Source: Caenibius sp. WL
GTDB taxonomy: Bacteria; Pseudomonadota; Alphaproteobacteria; Sphingomonadales; Sphingomonadaceae
Reading direction: 5' to 3'
DNA: 64,000 nucleotides
Assembly (NCBI RefSeq): GCF_019803445.1
Contig: NZ_CP081844.1
Coordinates: 632,501 to 696,500, forward strand
Shown one piece after another: positions 1 through 9,045 of the stretch. How positions within the stretch are numbered: the stretch's first letter is position 1; every line of letters begins with the position of its first letter. The translations under genes and the position numbers were made by a program. The notes under the pieces are model-generated. The model was given only the letters and a program-made list of their open reading frames with translations. It searched no databases and was not told where the DNA came from.

Positions 1-816
1 GGCGGGGGAGGCATCCGCTCGCCGCTTGAGCATTTCGGCCATAGGGCCCCCGCCAACCAGCAGCAGCCGCGCATCCGCGTGGCTGGCGAGAATCAGCGGC
101 ATGGCATCGATCAGATCGTCGATCCCCTCATAATCGTAGAAGCTGCCGATGAAGCCGATCACCGGCCCTTCGCCAAGGCCCAGTTCGCGGGCCAGTGCGG
201 CGTCGCGCGGGGCGGGGGTGCCGAACAGATCGAGATCGACGCCGTTGGGCATGATCCCGATCCGCCCCGGTTCGAACCCGCGCGCGATCAGATCGTCGCG
301 CAGGCCATGGCAGATGGTCATCACGCAATCGGCCCCTGCAACCACGCGGTTTTCCAGTGCCCGGGTCAGGCGATACTTGATCGAACCTTCGCGCCCGGTG
401 CCGTTGCCCACGGCGGCGTCTTCCCAGAAGGCGCGGATCTCGTAAACCAGTGGGATGCCGCGCTTGCGCGCAATCCGCAGCGCAGCCATGCCGTCGAGCG
501 CGGGGGAATGGGCGTGGAGGATATCGGGTTGCCAGCTATCGCACAGCCTATCGATCGCGGCGGCCAGCAGGGTGATCTCGTTCCATTCCCGCAGCCCCGC
601 GGGACCTCGCGCCGTGCCCGCCGTCCGATGGAAAGTCAGCCCCTCCACCGTCTCGGGCGCTCCGGCGGCAGGCCGGGGCGCGATATGGCGCAGACCGGTG
701 ATGCCCCGCACCTCCAGTCCGGCGGCCTGCTGTGCCTTCATGATGGCGCGGGTGCGGAAGGTATAGCCGCTATGCAGCGGGAGCGAGTGATCCAGGATAT
801 GAAGAATACGCGTCAT
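1..816 (-). CDS. Glycosyltransferase, exosortase A system-associated (partial, 3' end outside window)
   Basis: Transfers a sugar to a lipid- or polymer-linked acceptor during exopolysaccharide or glycoprotein assembly at the inner membrane. The visible 272 codons read from an ATG and begin ILHILDHSLPLHSGYTF, the hallmark N-terminus of the exosortase-A-associated GT4 family (TIGR04063 type). They continue with a GT-B N-terminal domain (ILHAHSPALDG, then YEIRAFWEDAAVGNGT) and the start of the nucleotide-sugar domain (IMPNGVDLDLF, GFIGSFYDYEG). The C-terminal donor-binding region runs off the left edge. The genes to its right are transcribed divergently and include an exosortase-associated O-ligase, which supports the assignment. 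The donor sugar cannot be told from sequence. Confidence 0.88.
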   Translation of the reverse strand, partial: MTRILHILDHSLPLHSGYTFRTRAIMKAQQAAGLEVRGITGLRHIAPRPAAGAPETVEGLTFHRTAGTARGPAGLREWNEITLLAAAIDRLCDSWQPDILHAHSPALDGMAALRIARKRGIPLVYEIRAFWEDAAVGNGTGREGSIKYRLTRALENRVVAGADCVMTICHGLRDDLIARGFEPGRIGIMPNGVDLDLFGTPAPRDAALARELGLGEGPVIGFIGSFYDYEGIDDLIDAMPLILASHADARLLLVGGGPMAEMLKRRADASPA

Positions 817-908
817 GGCGTGGCCGGTCTTCTCATGATAACCTTAACGTGCCGTCAACCAGAGGTTGCTAGGCGGTGTCTTCCTGCTGGATACCGGGGA
901 ATACCCGC

Positions 909-1076
909 TTGATCGACTATTTCACCATCGGATTGACGCATGCCCTGCTGGCGCTCGCTGCCTGGCGGCTTATGCTGCGCGGCGATCTGGATAATCCAAT
1001 CGCGCGGCGCAAGCGGCCGGCGCGCCCTGACGGGATAGCGGAAAGCGGCGGCCAGACGGGGCAGGGCGATGCTTGA
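909..1076 (+). CDS. Small membrane protein upstream of the O-ligase
   Basis: A 55-residue protein with one N-terminal hydrophobic segment (IDYFTIGLTHALLALAAWRL) and a charged tail. I chose the TTG start because a GGGGA ribosome-binding sequence sits about 8 nt upstream; a GTG at 876 in the same frame would add 11 residues. The stop overlaps the start of the next gene by 8 bp (ATGCTTGA), so translation is probably coupled. Function is unknown; position suggests an accessory role with the exosortase-linked O-ligase. Confidence 0.55.
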   Translation: MIDYFTIGLTHALLALAAWRLMLRGDLDNPIARRKRPARPDGIAESGGQTGQGDA

Positions 1077-2457
1077 ACTGGCCTTGCTCGGCTTCTGGGC
1101 CGGGCTGATCGTGCTCGGTTTCAAACGGCCGTTCCTGTGGGTGGTGGCCTATATCTACGTCGACCTGTTCGCGCCGCAGCGGCTCGGTTGGGCTCTGTTG
1201 CCCTCGATTCCCCTGTCGCTGCTAACGTTCGCCGCCGTTTTCGGCGGATGGATCGCGCTGGACAACAAGGTGGGCAGCCGCTTCGGCGCCCGGCAGGGGC
1301 TGTTGCTCGCGCTGCTGCTCTATTGCGCGCTGTCTCTGACCTGGGCCGATTTTCCCGACGCCGCACACGACAAATGGTCCTGGGTATGGAAAGCGATGGT
1401 CTTCGCCATTTTCCTGCCCTTGACGCTGACCACCCGCCTGCGGCTGGAAGCGGTTGCGCTGACGATGGTGCTGACAGTGGGCGCGATCGCGATCAACGGC
1501 GGGATCAAAACACTGGGCGGCGGCGGCGGCTATGGCACGCTCTCGATCTTTTCGGTCAGCGATGACAGCGGGCTTTACGAAGGATCGATTCTGTCCACCG
1601 CGGCGATCTGCATCATTCCGCTGATTCTCTGGCTCAGCCGCAACGGCACGATCTTTCCGCCGGACTGGCGCGTGCGCCTGTTCGCCGGGGCGCTGATTTT
1701 CGCTTGCCTGCTGATACCGGTGGGCACGCAGGCGCGCACCGGGCTGTTGTGTGTTGGCGCGCTGGCGATTTTGCTGCTGCGCAGCGTACGCAACCGGTTT
1801 TTCTATTTCGCTGCTGCCGGGATCGCGCTGATGGTGGCGGTGCCGTTCCTGCCCGACAGCTTCACCGCGCGCATGGAAACGATCAAGGACCATAAAGCCG
1901 ATCAGTCCGCCTCGACCCGGATCGCGGTGTGGAAATGGACGCTGGGTTATGTGAAGGATCACCCTCTGGGCGGCGGATTCGATGCTTATCGCGGGAGCAG
2001 TGTCGATTACCAAACCAGTTCAACCGTCAGCGATGGTAACACCACCGTGGTGGAGAAGCAGGAAGTGACGGAGCAGGGCCGCGCCTACCATTCGAGCTAT
2101 TTCGAAATGCTGGGTGAGCAGGGCTGGCCGGGCTTTTTCCTCTGGATTACGCTCCATGCGCTGGGCCTGTTGCAGATGGAACGGATCTGGCGGCGCTGGA
2201 AAGGCAGTGAGGACGAGCGGCTGCGCTGGTATGCCACACTGGCCGGGGCGCTGCAGCAAAGCCAGATCATCTATCTGGTGGGGGCGCTGTTCGTGGGGAT
2301 CGCGTTCCAGCCATTCATGTTCGTGATCGTCGGCCTGCAATGCGGCCTGTGGGCCCAATGTCGCGGCGATTTGCGGCGCACGGCTATCCGCAACGGGCGT
2401 GACCGGCGGGAACGGGCGCTTTCGCGCACCGTCGTGCTTCCGCAGGATAGTCCTTGA
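1069..2457 (+). CDS. Putative O-glycosylation ligase, exosortase A system-associated (Wzy_C/O-antigen ligase family)
   Basis: A polytopic inner-membrane protein of 462 residues, predicted to transfer a lipid-linked glycan to an acceptor on the periplasmic side. The N-terminus (LIVLGFKRPFLWVVAYIYVDLFAP) matches the exosortase-associated ligase family (TIGR03097 type). About ten hydrophobic segments follow. The C-terminal half has the Wzy_C-like loop, including YHSSYFEMLGEQGWPGFF near residue 345, where WaaL/Wzy enzymes carry a conserved His and Gly-rich turn. The gene overlaps the preceding small ORF and lies head-to-head with the exosortase-associated glycosyltransferase. Whether the acceptor is protein or polysaccharide is not resolvable here. 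Confidence 0.82.
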   Translation: MLELALLGFWAGLIVLGFKRPFLWVVAYIYVDLFAPQRLGWALLPSIPLSLLTFAAVFGGWIALDNKVGSRFGARQGLLLALLLYCALSLTWADFPDAAHDKWSWVWKAMVFAIFLPLTLTTRLRLEAVALTMVLTVGAIAINGGIKTLGGGGGYGTLSIFSVSDDSGLYEGSILSTAAICIIPLILWLSRNGTIFPPDWRVRLFAGALIFACLLIPVGTQARTGLLCVGALAILLLRSVRNRFFYFAAAGIALMVAVPFLPDSFTARMETIKDHKADQSASTRIAVWKWTLGYVKDHPLGGGFDAYRGSSVDYQTSSTVSDGNTTVVEKQEVTEQGRAYHSSYFEMLGEQGWPGFFLWITLHALGLLQMERIWRRWKGSEDERLRWYATLAGALQQSQIIYLVGALFVGIAFQPFMFVIVGLQCGLWAQCRGDLRRTAIRNGRDRRERALSRTVVLPQDSP

Positions 2458-2487
2458 AGACCAACCGCTAAAGGCAACGGGGAATAG

Positions 2488-2519
2488 CGGGCCGGGAAAC
2501 GAAACGCTTCCCCGGCCCG
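2488..2519. terminator. Hairpin between convergent genes
   Basis: A perfect 9-bp stem (CGGGCCGGG / CCCGGCCCG) with a 14-nt loop lies between the O-ligase stop and the phaZ stop. It could stop transcription from both sides. There is no U-tract on either strand, so intrinsic termination is plausible rather than certain. Confidence 0.5.
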
Positions 2520-2529
2520 AAGCAGGCGT

Positions 2530-3792
2530 TCAGGCGACGGCTTTCAGCGCCCGCTGTGCATGCGTCTGCATCCAGTCTTCGACAATCGGGGCGATCTGAT
2601 TGCGCCAGCGGCTGCCGTTGAAAATGCCGTAATGGCCCACTGTCTTGGCCATGTGGTATTTCTTCCTGGCGGCGGGCAGATTGACCGCCAGATCGAGCGC
2701 AGCCCTGGTCTGGCCGAGCCCGGAAATATCGTCACGTTCCCCCTCGACCGCGAGGATCGCCGTGTGGGTGATCTTGCCGAGGTCGATCTTTTTGCCCCGA
2801 TGGTACAGTTCGCCCTTGGGCAGCGAATGACGCTGGAACACATGCTCCACAGTCTGGAGGTAGAATTCCGCGGTCATGTCGCAGACCGAACGGTATTCGT
2901 CGTAGAAAGTCTTGGTCGCGGCGGCGCTTTCCGCTTCCCCGGCCACGAGATGCTTGAACATCTCGTAATGGCTCATCAGATGGTTGCCGAGATTCATCGA
3001 CATGAAACTGGCAAGCTGGAGGAAGCCGGGATAGACCCGCCGCCCGCCGCCCGGGTAATGCACCGGCACGGTGGCGATCACGTTGTTGCGGAACCACGCC
3101 AGCGGGCGTTCCTTGGCCAGCGTGTTGACCACGGTCGGCGAAGCGCGGGTGTCGATCGGGCCGCCCATCATCGTCAAGCTGGCGGGGCGGCAGGGGTTAC
3201 CGTCCGCACCCATGATCGCTGTGGCGGCCAGAGCGGGAACGGAAGGCTGGCACACCGCCATCATGTGGGTGCCGGGCCCGAGGAATTCGAGGAATTCGAT
3301 CACATAGTCGATGTAGTCGTCGAGATCGAACCGGCCTTCGGACAGCGGCACCGTGCGGGCATCGGCCCAGTCGGTGATATAGACTTCCGCTCGTTCGAGC
3401 ATCCGTTCGACAGTGCCGCGCAGGAGCGTGGCGTAATGCCCGCTCATCGGGGCGACGATCAGCAGCTTCTGGGCGTTGGCCGGCAGGCCCGGATGGCGGA
3501 AGCGGAGCAACGATCCGAACGGCTTGGTATGCACCACCTGTTCGCTGACCGGATATTCCTGGCCATCCACGGTGACATGGTGAATGCCGAACGCCGGTTT
3601 GCCGCGCGGCGCGGCCGCGTGGGCGAACACATCCAGCGCCGCCGCCGCCACGCGCCCTACCCCGACATAGCCCAGCGGATTGGAAGGATTGGTGAGCAGT
3701 TCGGCCCCGATCGAGGCGATCGCACTGGCGCCGTTGAAATACGCGCGCTGCAGTTCGTAGAGGTTATAGAGCAAAAGCTGATTCCCCTGCAT
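2530..3792 (-). CDS. phaZ: Intracellular polyhydroxyalkanoate depolymerase
   Basis: Mobilises stored polyhydroxybutyrate granules in the cytoplasm by thiolysis or hydrolysis of the polyester. The 420-residue length fits the intracellular PhaZ family (TIGR01849). The nucleophile is a cysteine in VCQPSVP (C181), as in Ralstonia PhaZ1, rather than the Ser of extracellular enzymes. The Asp region (GERDDISGLGQT) and the His region (TVGHYGIFNGSRWR) complete the triad. The N-terminus MQGNQLLLYNLYELQRAYF is typical. It is divergent from an ABC exporter gene. A TGC-type palindrome 50 bp upstream may bind PhaR. Confidence 0.95.
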   Translation of the reverse strand: MQGNQLLLYNLYELQRAYFNGASAIASIGAELLTNPSNPLGYVGVGRVAAAALDVFAHAAAPRGKPAFGIHHVTVDGQEYPVSEQVVHTKPFGSLLRFRHPGLPANAQKLLIVAPMSGHYATLLRGTVERMLERAEVYITDWADARTVPLSEGRFDLDDYIDYVIEFLEFLGPGTHMMAVCQPSVPALAATAIMGADGNPCRPASLTMMGGPIDTRASPTVVNTLAKERPLAWFRNNVIATVPVHYPGGGRRVYPGFLQLASFMSMNLGNHLMSHYEMFKHLVAGEAESAAATKTFYDEYRSVCDMTAEFYLQTVEHVFQRHSLPKGELYHRGKKIDLGKITHTAILAVEGERDDISGLGQTRAALDLAVNLPAARKKYHMAKTVGHYGIFNGSRWRNQIAPIVEDWMQTHAQRALKAVA

Positions 3793-3841
3793 GATCCGGT
3801 CGTTGCCAGATTCGTGACATTCTGCATTGAATTTGCCGGTG

Positions 3842-3852
3842 TTGCAATGCAG
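3842..3852. promoter_or_regulatory. PhaR-like operator candidate
   Basis: TTGCAATGCAG fits a (C/T)TGC-N3-GCAG arrangement and is followed by further TGC/GCA triplets, about 50 bp upstream of phaZ. The PHA regulator PhaR is reported to bind paired TGC/GCAG motifs of this type in related bacteria. The assignment rests on one short match and position. Confidence 0.3.
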
Positions 3853-3958
3853 CAGAATGCGATTTCTGTCCCCAGGTCCGATTTTTCTGTGCCTGAAACG
3901 GTCCCGGCCACGCTTAGGGCGTTGCCTATCGGGGCGCGCGGCCTTACTGGCGCCTACG

Positions 3959-5830
3959 ATGGATTCAGCGCGAAATCTGCCTAAAACGCCACGTCGCGGG
4001 CTTTTCGCCCGGACCCGGCGCGATCCTGCGGTGGAAAACCCCGCGGCAGAAGGGGACGCGGTGGCCGCACCCCCGCCATCGCGCGATCTCGGGCCCCTGA
4101 AAATGGTGTGGCAGGCGGCGCTGGCCTATCCGGGGAAACTGGCGCTGGCGGGCGTGGCCTTGTGCATCACCGCCGCCGCGACGCTGGCCATTCCTTCCGG
4201 CTTTCGCCTGATCATTGACCGGGGCTTCGGTGCCGGGGGCGATCCGGCGGATATCTGGCGCTGGTTCCAGTACCTGCTGATCATCGTGGCGGTCCTGGCC
4301 ATCGGCACGGCCTGCCGGTTCTATTTCGTATCGTGGCTGGGCGAACGGGTGGTGGCCGATATCCGGCTCAAGGTGCAGGCCAATCTGCTCCGCCTTGCCC
4401 CCGCCTTCTTCGAGGAAAACAGCCCCAGCGAAATCGCCTCGCGGATGACGGCGGACACCACGCTGATCGAACAGGTGGTGGGCACCACCGTTTCGGTGGC
4501 GTTGCGCAATCTGATCATCGCCATCGGGGGCACGGCCTATCTGTTCGTGCTTCTGCCGCAACTGGCCGCCGGGCTGCTGATTCTGATCCCGCTGGTGGTG
4601 GTGCCGCTGCGCCTGTTCGGCAGCCGATTGCGATCCGTCGCCCGCACCAGCCAGGACCGGGTGGCCGATATCGGCGCGATCGTGTCGGAATTGCTGGGGG
4701 CGATGAAGATCGTCCAGGCCTTCAACCAGGAAGCGCGCGAGAGCGAACGGTTCGCGGGTGCGGTGGAGCGAACTTTCGCCACCGCCCGGCGGCGCATCCT
4801 GATTCGTGCGGTGATGACCGCGATCATCATTTTCATGGTCTTCGGGGCAATCACCCTGCTGATGTGGCGCGGCGCCGTGGGGGTTGCCGAAGGAACGATC
4901 ACCGGCGGCACGATTGCCGCGTTCGTGATTACCGGCGGCCTCGTGGCGGGCGCGTTTGGCGCGCTGACCGAAGTGTGGGGCGATCTGCTGCGCGGGGCAG
5001 GGGCGGCCAGCCGGTTGAGCGAACTGCTGCACATGAAGCCCGATATCGCGCCGCCCGCCCGGCCGCAGGATCTGCCGGTGCCGCCGCGCGGCAGCCTGGC
5101 GTTCCAGAATGTCACGTTCCGCTATCCCACGCGGCTGGAAACCGCCGCGCTCAAGGATTTCTCGCTGGTGATCGAACCGGGGGAAACGGTGGCCATCGTC
5201 GGCCCATCGGGCGCGGGCAAATCCACGCTGTTCCAGCTTGCCGAACGGTTCTACGATCCGCAGGGTGGCACGGTGCGGCTGGACGGGGTGCCCCTGACCA
5301 GCGCCGATCCGGCCGAAATCCGCCGCCGCATCGCCTATGTTCCGCAGGAAGGGGTGCTGTTCGCCGCCAGCGCACGCGACAATCTGCGCTACGGAAACTG
5401 GGATGCGAGCGACGATGCGATCTGGGACGCGGCGCACGCGGCCAATGCCGAAAGCTTCCTCAGGGCTCTGCCGCAAGGGCTCGACACATTCCTTGGTGAA
5501 GGTGGCGCGCGCCTTTCGGGCGGCCAGCGCCAGCGTATCGCCATTGCCCGCGCGCTGCTGCGCGATGCCCCGGTGCTGCTGCTGGACGAGGCGACCAGCG
5601 CGCTCGACGCGGAAAGCGAGCGGCTGGTGCAGCAGGCGCTCGACCGCCTGATGCGCGATCGCACCACGCTGGTCATCGCGCACCGCCTGGCCACCGTGCG
5701 CGCCGCCGACCGGATCGTGGTGATGGAAGGCGGCCAGATCGTCGAGCAAGGGCGTCACGGCGAACTGATCGCCGCAAATGGGCTTTACGCGCGGCTGGCC
5801 AATCTGCAGTTTCAGGGAATACCGGCGTGA
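3959..5830 (+). CDS. ABC transporter, fused permease/ATPase (MsbA-related)
   Basis: A half-transporter of 624 residues with an N-terminal six-helix exporter domain (about residues 60-350) and a C-terminal ATPase. Visible ATPase motifs are Walker A GPSGAGKST (about 413-421), signature LSGGQRQRIAIARALL (about 517), Walker B VLLLDEATSALD (about 540) and H-loop VIAHRLATV (about 573). It resembles the MsbA-related family found in alphaproteobacteria (TIGR02204 type), likely flipping a lipid or other amphiphile. An upstream in-frame ATG at 3827 would add 44 residues with no family likeness and would run into the phaZ promoter, so the later ATG was chosen. The substrate is unknown. Confidence 0.88.
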   Translation: MDSARNLPKTPRRGLFARTRRDPAVENPAAEGDAVAAPPPSRDLGPLKMVWQAALAYPGKLALAGVALCITAAATLAIPSGFRLIIDRGFGAGGDPADIWRWFQYLLIIVAVLAIGTACRFYFVSWLGERVVADIRLKVQANLLRLAPAFFEENSPSEIASRMTADTTLIEQVVGTTVSVALRNLIIAIGGTAYLFVLLPQLAAGLLILIPLVVVPLRLFGSRLRSVARTSQDRVADIGAIVSELLGAMKIVQAFNQEARESERFAGAVERTFATARRRILIRAVMTAIIIFMVFGAITLLMWRGAVGVAEGTITGGTIAAFVITGGLVAGAFGALTEVWGDLLRGAGAASRLSELLHMKPDIAPPARPQDLPVPPRGSLAFQNVTFRYPTRLETAALKDFSLVIEPGETVAIVGPSGAGKSTLFQLAERFYDPQGGTVRLDGVPLTSADPAEIRRRIAYVPQEGVLFAASARDNLRYGNWDASDDAIWDAAHAANAESFLRALPQGLDTFLGEGGARLSGGQRQRIAIARALLRDAPVLLLDEATSALDAESERLVQQALDRLMRDRTTLVIAHRLATVRAADRIVVMEGGQIVEQGRHGELIAANGLYARLANLQFQGIPA

Positions 5831-5893
5831 AAGCCGGGCCGCGCATCCGGCTTCATGCGCGGTTCAGCGTTTCCTTTGGATGAGGGGCCCGTC

Positions 5894-8077
5894 ATGATCC
5901 AGAATGCCTTGCTCAGGGCTTGTTGCACCGCGCTTGTCCTCGTTTCGCTTGTCCCCGCCGCCGCCTCTGCCGCCCAGGAAGGGGCCGCTGCGAAAACTTC
6001 GGGAAGCGGCAAATCCGATCCGAACAAGGCGGAAGCGAACAAGGACGCCGTTCCGCGGATGACATTCGGCACCTGGGGCATCGATCTGACCCAGATCGAT
6101 CCGGCGATCCGCCCGGGGGACGATTTCTTCGGCCACGTCAACGCGAAATGGATCGCGAACAATCCGATTCCGGCGGAATTCAGCCGTTACGGCGCCTTCA
6201 CCATGCTGGGCGAGAAATCGCAGCACGATGTCCGCGCCCTGGTGGATGAACTGGTCGCCAAAAAGCACAAGCCGGGCTCGCTCGACCGGAAAATCGTCGA
6301 CGCCTATAACGCGTATCTCAATCAGGATGCGATCGATGCGGCGGGGCTTGCCCCGGCGCGGCCCTATCTTGCACAAATCGCCGCCGCGGACAGTCTGGCC
6401 AAGCTGGCCGAACTGTTCGGCAAGCCGGGTTTCCCGTCCCCCCTGGGGGCATGGATCGAAGTCGACGAGAAAAAGCCCGACAGCTATGCGGTGGGGCTCG
6501 GTGCCGGCGGGCTCGGGCTGCCTGATCGGGATTACTATCTCAAGACCGATCCCAAATCGCGCGAGATTCAGGACAAATACCGCACGTTCCTCGCCTTTCT
6601 GCTCGGCAAGGCGGGCTATCAGAAGCCCGAGGAAGCGGCCGCGGCGGTCTACGCGCTGGAATACCGGTTCGCCGAACTGGCTTGGGACCGGGCGGTTTCG
6701 CGCAATCGCGATCTGACTTATCACAAGCTGGCCCGGGCCGAAGTCGATGCGATGACCGGCGGTTTCCCGTTGCAGACGATGCTGGATGCGGCGGGCCTCG
6801 GCAAAGTGCAGGAATTTCTTGTCCCGCAACTGCCGCCGACGGCGGAAGAAGCGAAACGGCTGGGTCTCGACGCCGCGACGCTGGGCAAGATCGGCGGCGG
6901 ATTGCCCGCGATGCTCAAGCTGCTGCCGGAAACGCCGGTAGCGACGCTACAGGCGTGGAGCGCGGCCCGTTTCCTGTCCGGCAGCGCGGATGTGCTGCCG
7001 CGCGATATCGATCAGGCTTCGTTCGAATTCTACGGCAAGACCCTGCGCGGGCAGGAAGAACAGCGCCCGCGTTGGAAACGGGCCATCAGCGCGACCGAGG
7101 GCCAGTTGGGCGAAGCCTTGGGCCGCGAATATGTCGCGCGCTATTTCCCGCCGGAGAACAAGGCGGAAATGGATGCGCTGGTCGGCAATCTGCGCAAGGC
7201 GCTGGCGCAGAGCCTGGCCGACAACGACTGGATGAGCGCGGAAACCAAGAAGGAAGCGCAGGCGAAGCTCGATCTGTTCACCACCAAGATCGGATATCCC
7301 GACAAGTTCAAGACTTATGACGGGCTCACGATCAGCCCGGTCAATCCGCTGGAAAACGGCGTCGCGGCGTCGGCGTGGAGCTGGCAATACGATCTTTCGC
7401 GGCTGGGCGGCCCGGTGGATCGCAGCGAATGGTTCATGCTGCCGCAGACGGTCAACGCCTACTACAACCCCTCGGTCAACGAGATCGTGTTCCCGGCGGC
7501 GATCCTCCAACCGCCGTTCTTCAACGCATCGGCCGATCCGGCGGTCAACTATGGCGCGATCGGGGCGGTCATCGGCCACGAAATCGGCCATGGTTTCGAC
7601 GATCAGGGTGCCAAGTCCGATGGCACGGGGATGCTGCGTGACTGGTGGACGCCCAAGGATATGGCTGCGTTCAAGGAACTGGGGCAGAAGCTTGTCAAGC
7701 AATATGCGGGCTATTGCCCGATCGATGATGGCAAGATGTGCGTCAACGGCGAACTGACATTGGGCGAGAACATTGGCGATCTCGGCGGGCTCAGCCTTGC
7801 CTATCGCGCCTATCGTATGTCGCTGAACGGCAAGGAGGCCCCGGTGATTGACGGGTTGACCGGCGATCAGCGCTTCTTCCTCGCCTGGGCACAGGTCTGG
7901 CGTTCGACCAGCCGGCCCGATGCGCTGCGTCAGCAGTTGATGACCGATCCCCATTCGCCGGAGCAATATCGCGTCAACGGCGTCGTGCGGAACATGGATG
8001 CCTGGTACAAGGCATTCAACGTCCAGCCGGGCGATGCGCTCTATCTCCCGCCCGAACAGCGCGTGCATATCTGGTAA
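5894..8077 (+). CDS. M13 family zinc metallopeptidase (neprilysin/PepO-like), secreted
   Basis: A 727-residue zinc endopeptidase, probably periplasmic, that cleaves short peptides. A signal peptide is clear (MIQNALLRACCTALVLVSLV, then AAASA-AQ). The M13 N-terminal domain spans the middle. The catalytic HExxH appears in VIGHEIGHGFDD near residue 561. The third ligand is in GENIGDLGGLS near residue 623, and the substrate-binding NAYYNPSVNEIVFPA precedes it. The chosen ATG gives a proper signal peptide; an ATG 39 nt upstream would bury it. The gene stands alone between the ABC exporter and uppP, with a hairpin at its stop. Confidence 0.93.
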   Translation: MIQNALLRACCTALVLVSLVPAAASAAQEGAAAKTSGSGKSDPNKAEANKDAVPRMTFGTWGIDLTQIDPAIRPGDDFFGHVNAKWIANNPIPAEFSRYGAFTMLGEKSQHDVRALVDELVAKKHKPGSLDRKIVDAYNAYLNQDAIDAAGLAPARPYLAQIAAADSLAKLAELFGKPGFPSPLGAWIEVDEKKPDSYAVGLGAGGLGLPDRDYYLKTDPKSREIQDKYRTFLAFLLGKAGYQKPEEAAAAVYALEYRFAELAWDRAVSRNRDLTYHKLARAEVDAMTGGFPLQTMLDAAGLGKVQEFLVPQLPPTAEEAKRLGLDAATLGKIGGGLPAMLKLLPETPVATLQAWSAARFLSGSADVLPRDIDQASFEFYGKTLRGQEEQRPRWKRAISATEGQLGEALGREYVARYFPPENKAEMDALVGNLRKALAQSLADNDWMSAETKKEAQAKLDLFTTKIGYPDKFKTYDGLTISPVNPLENGVAASAWSWQYDLSRLGGPVDRSEWFMLPQTVNAYYNPSVNEIVFPAAILQPPFFNASADPAVNYGAIGAVIGHEIGHGFDDQGAKSDGTGMLRDWWTPKDMAAFKELGQKLVKQYAGYCPIDDGKMCVNGELTLGENIGDLGGLSLAYRAYRMSLNGKEAPVIDGLTGDQRFFLAWAQVWRSTSRPDALRQQLMTDPHSPEQYRVNGVVRNMDAWYKAFNVQPGDALYLPPEQRVHIW

Positions 8078-8105
8078 CGGGCCTGTCCCTCTTTCCGGGC
8101 CCGTT
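8076..8105 (+). terminator. Hairpin after the M13 peptidase gene
   Basis: An 8-bp stem (AACGGGCC / GGCCCGTT) starts within the stop codon of the peptidase gene and has a 14-nt loop. No U-run follows, so it may attenuate rather than end transcription before uppP. Confidence 0.4.
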
Positions 8106-8153
8106 CCCCGCATGCCTTACCCGCACCTATTCCCCTCCAATATTGGCTGATTC

Positions 8154-8963
8154 ATGGACACCACGCTTACCGCTATCCTGCTTGGCATCGTCGAAGGGCT
8201 GACGGAATTCGTTCCGGTGTCTTCCACCGGGCACCTGATTCTAGCCACCGAACTGTTCGGTTACGACGCCAAGCAATGGGCGATGTTCAACGTGGTGATC
8301 CAGCTCGGCGCAATCCTGGCGGTCGTGGTGCAGTATTGGGGCACATTCTGGCGGGCCGGGATGGGGGTGCTCCGGCTCGAAGCGCAGGGCCTGGCTTTCC
8401 TGCGCAATATCCTGCTGGCGTTCCTGCCCTCGGCGGTATTGGGGCTGGCGCTGAAGGACTATATCGACATCATGCTGGGCAGCCCGTCGGTGGTGGCCTG
8501 GGCGCTGATCGCGGGTGGGATCGCGATCCTCGCCATCGAAAAGGTCGCCAAGACGGGCGATTATGTCGAAGTGGCCGACTTGCCGATGCGGCAGGCGCTG
8601 GGCGTGGGTCTGGCGCAGTGTTGTGCGATGATCCCTGGGGTCAGCCGTTCGGGCGCGACGATCATGGGCGCGCTGGCCATGGGCATCAACCGCAAGACGG
8701 CGGCGGAATTTTCTTTCTTTCTCGCCGTGCCGACGATGATCGGCGCCTCCACGCTCGAACTGCTCGACAAGGGGCACCAGCTTACCAGCGGCGAAGGTGT
8801 GGGCTGGAGCGAACTGGGCATCGGCTTCACCGTGTCGTTCTTCGTCGCGCTGGCGGTGATCCGTGCGTTCGTCGCCTATGTCAGCCGCTCGGGCTTCGCG
8901 CCTTTCGCCTGGTATCGCATCGTGCTGGGTATTTTTGCGGTGGGTTGGCTGACCCTGCGGTAA
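8154..8963 (+). CDS. uppP: Undecaprenyl-diphosphatase
   Basis: Dephosphorylates undecaprenyl pyrophosphate to recycle the lipid carrier for peptidoglycan and polysaccharide synthesis; an integral membrane enzyme. At 269 residues it has the usual BacA/UppP length. The two family signatures are present: GLTEFVPVSSTGHLIL (residues 15-30) and the phosphate-contacting PGVSRSGATIMGALAMG (about 161). Several hydrophobic helices fill the remainder. It is a single gene with its own ATG. The carrier-lipid function fits the glycan genes at the left of the window, although such a gene is housekeeping. Confidence 0.96.
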   Translation: MDTTLTAILLGIVEGLTEFVPVSSTGHLILATELFGYDAKQWAMFNVVIQLGAILAVVVQYWGTFWRAGMGVLRLEAQGLAFLRNILLAFLPSAVLGLALKDYIDIMLGSPSVVAWALIAGGIAILAIEKVAKTGDYVEVADLPMRQALGVGLAQCCAMIPGVSRSGATIMGALAMGINRKTAAEFSFFLAVPTMIGASTLELLDKGHQLTSGEGVGWSELGIGFTVSFFVALAVIRAFVAYVSRSGFAPFAWYRIVLGIFAVGWLTLR

Positions 8964-9045
8964 AAACGCAACATATCCTATGTTATGCGCCCTTGGCGCG
9001 GAACTTTTGACGCCACCGTGTTTTTCCGAAGCAAGGAGAATGCGA

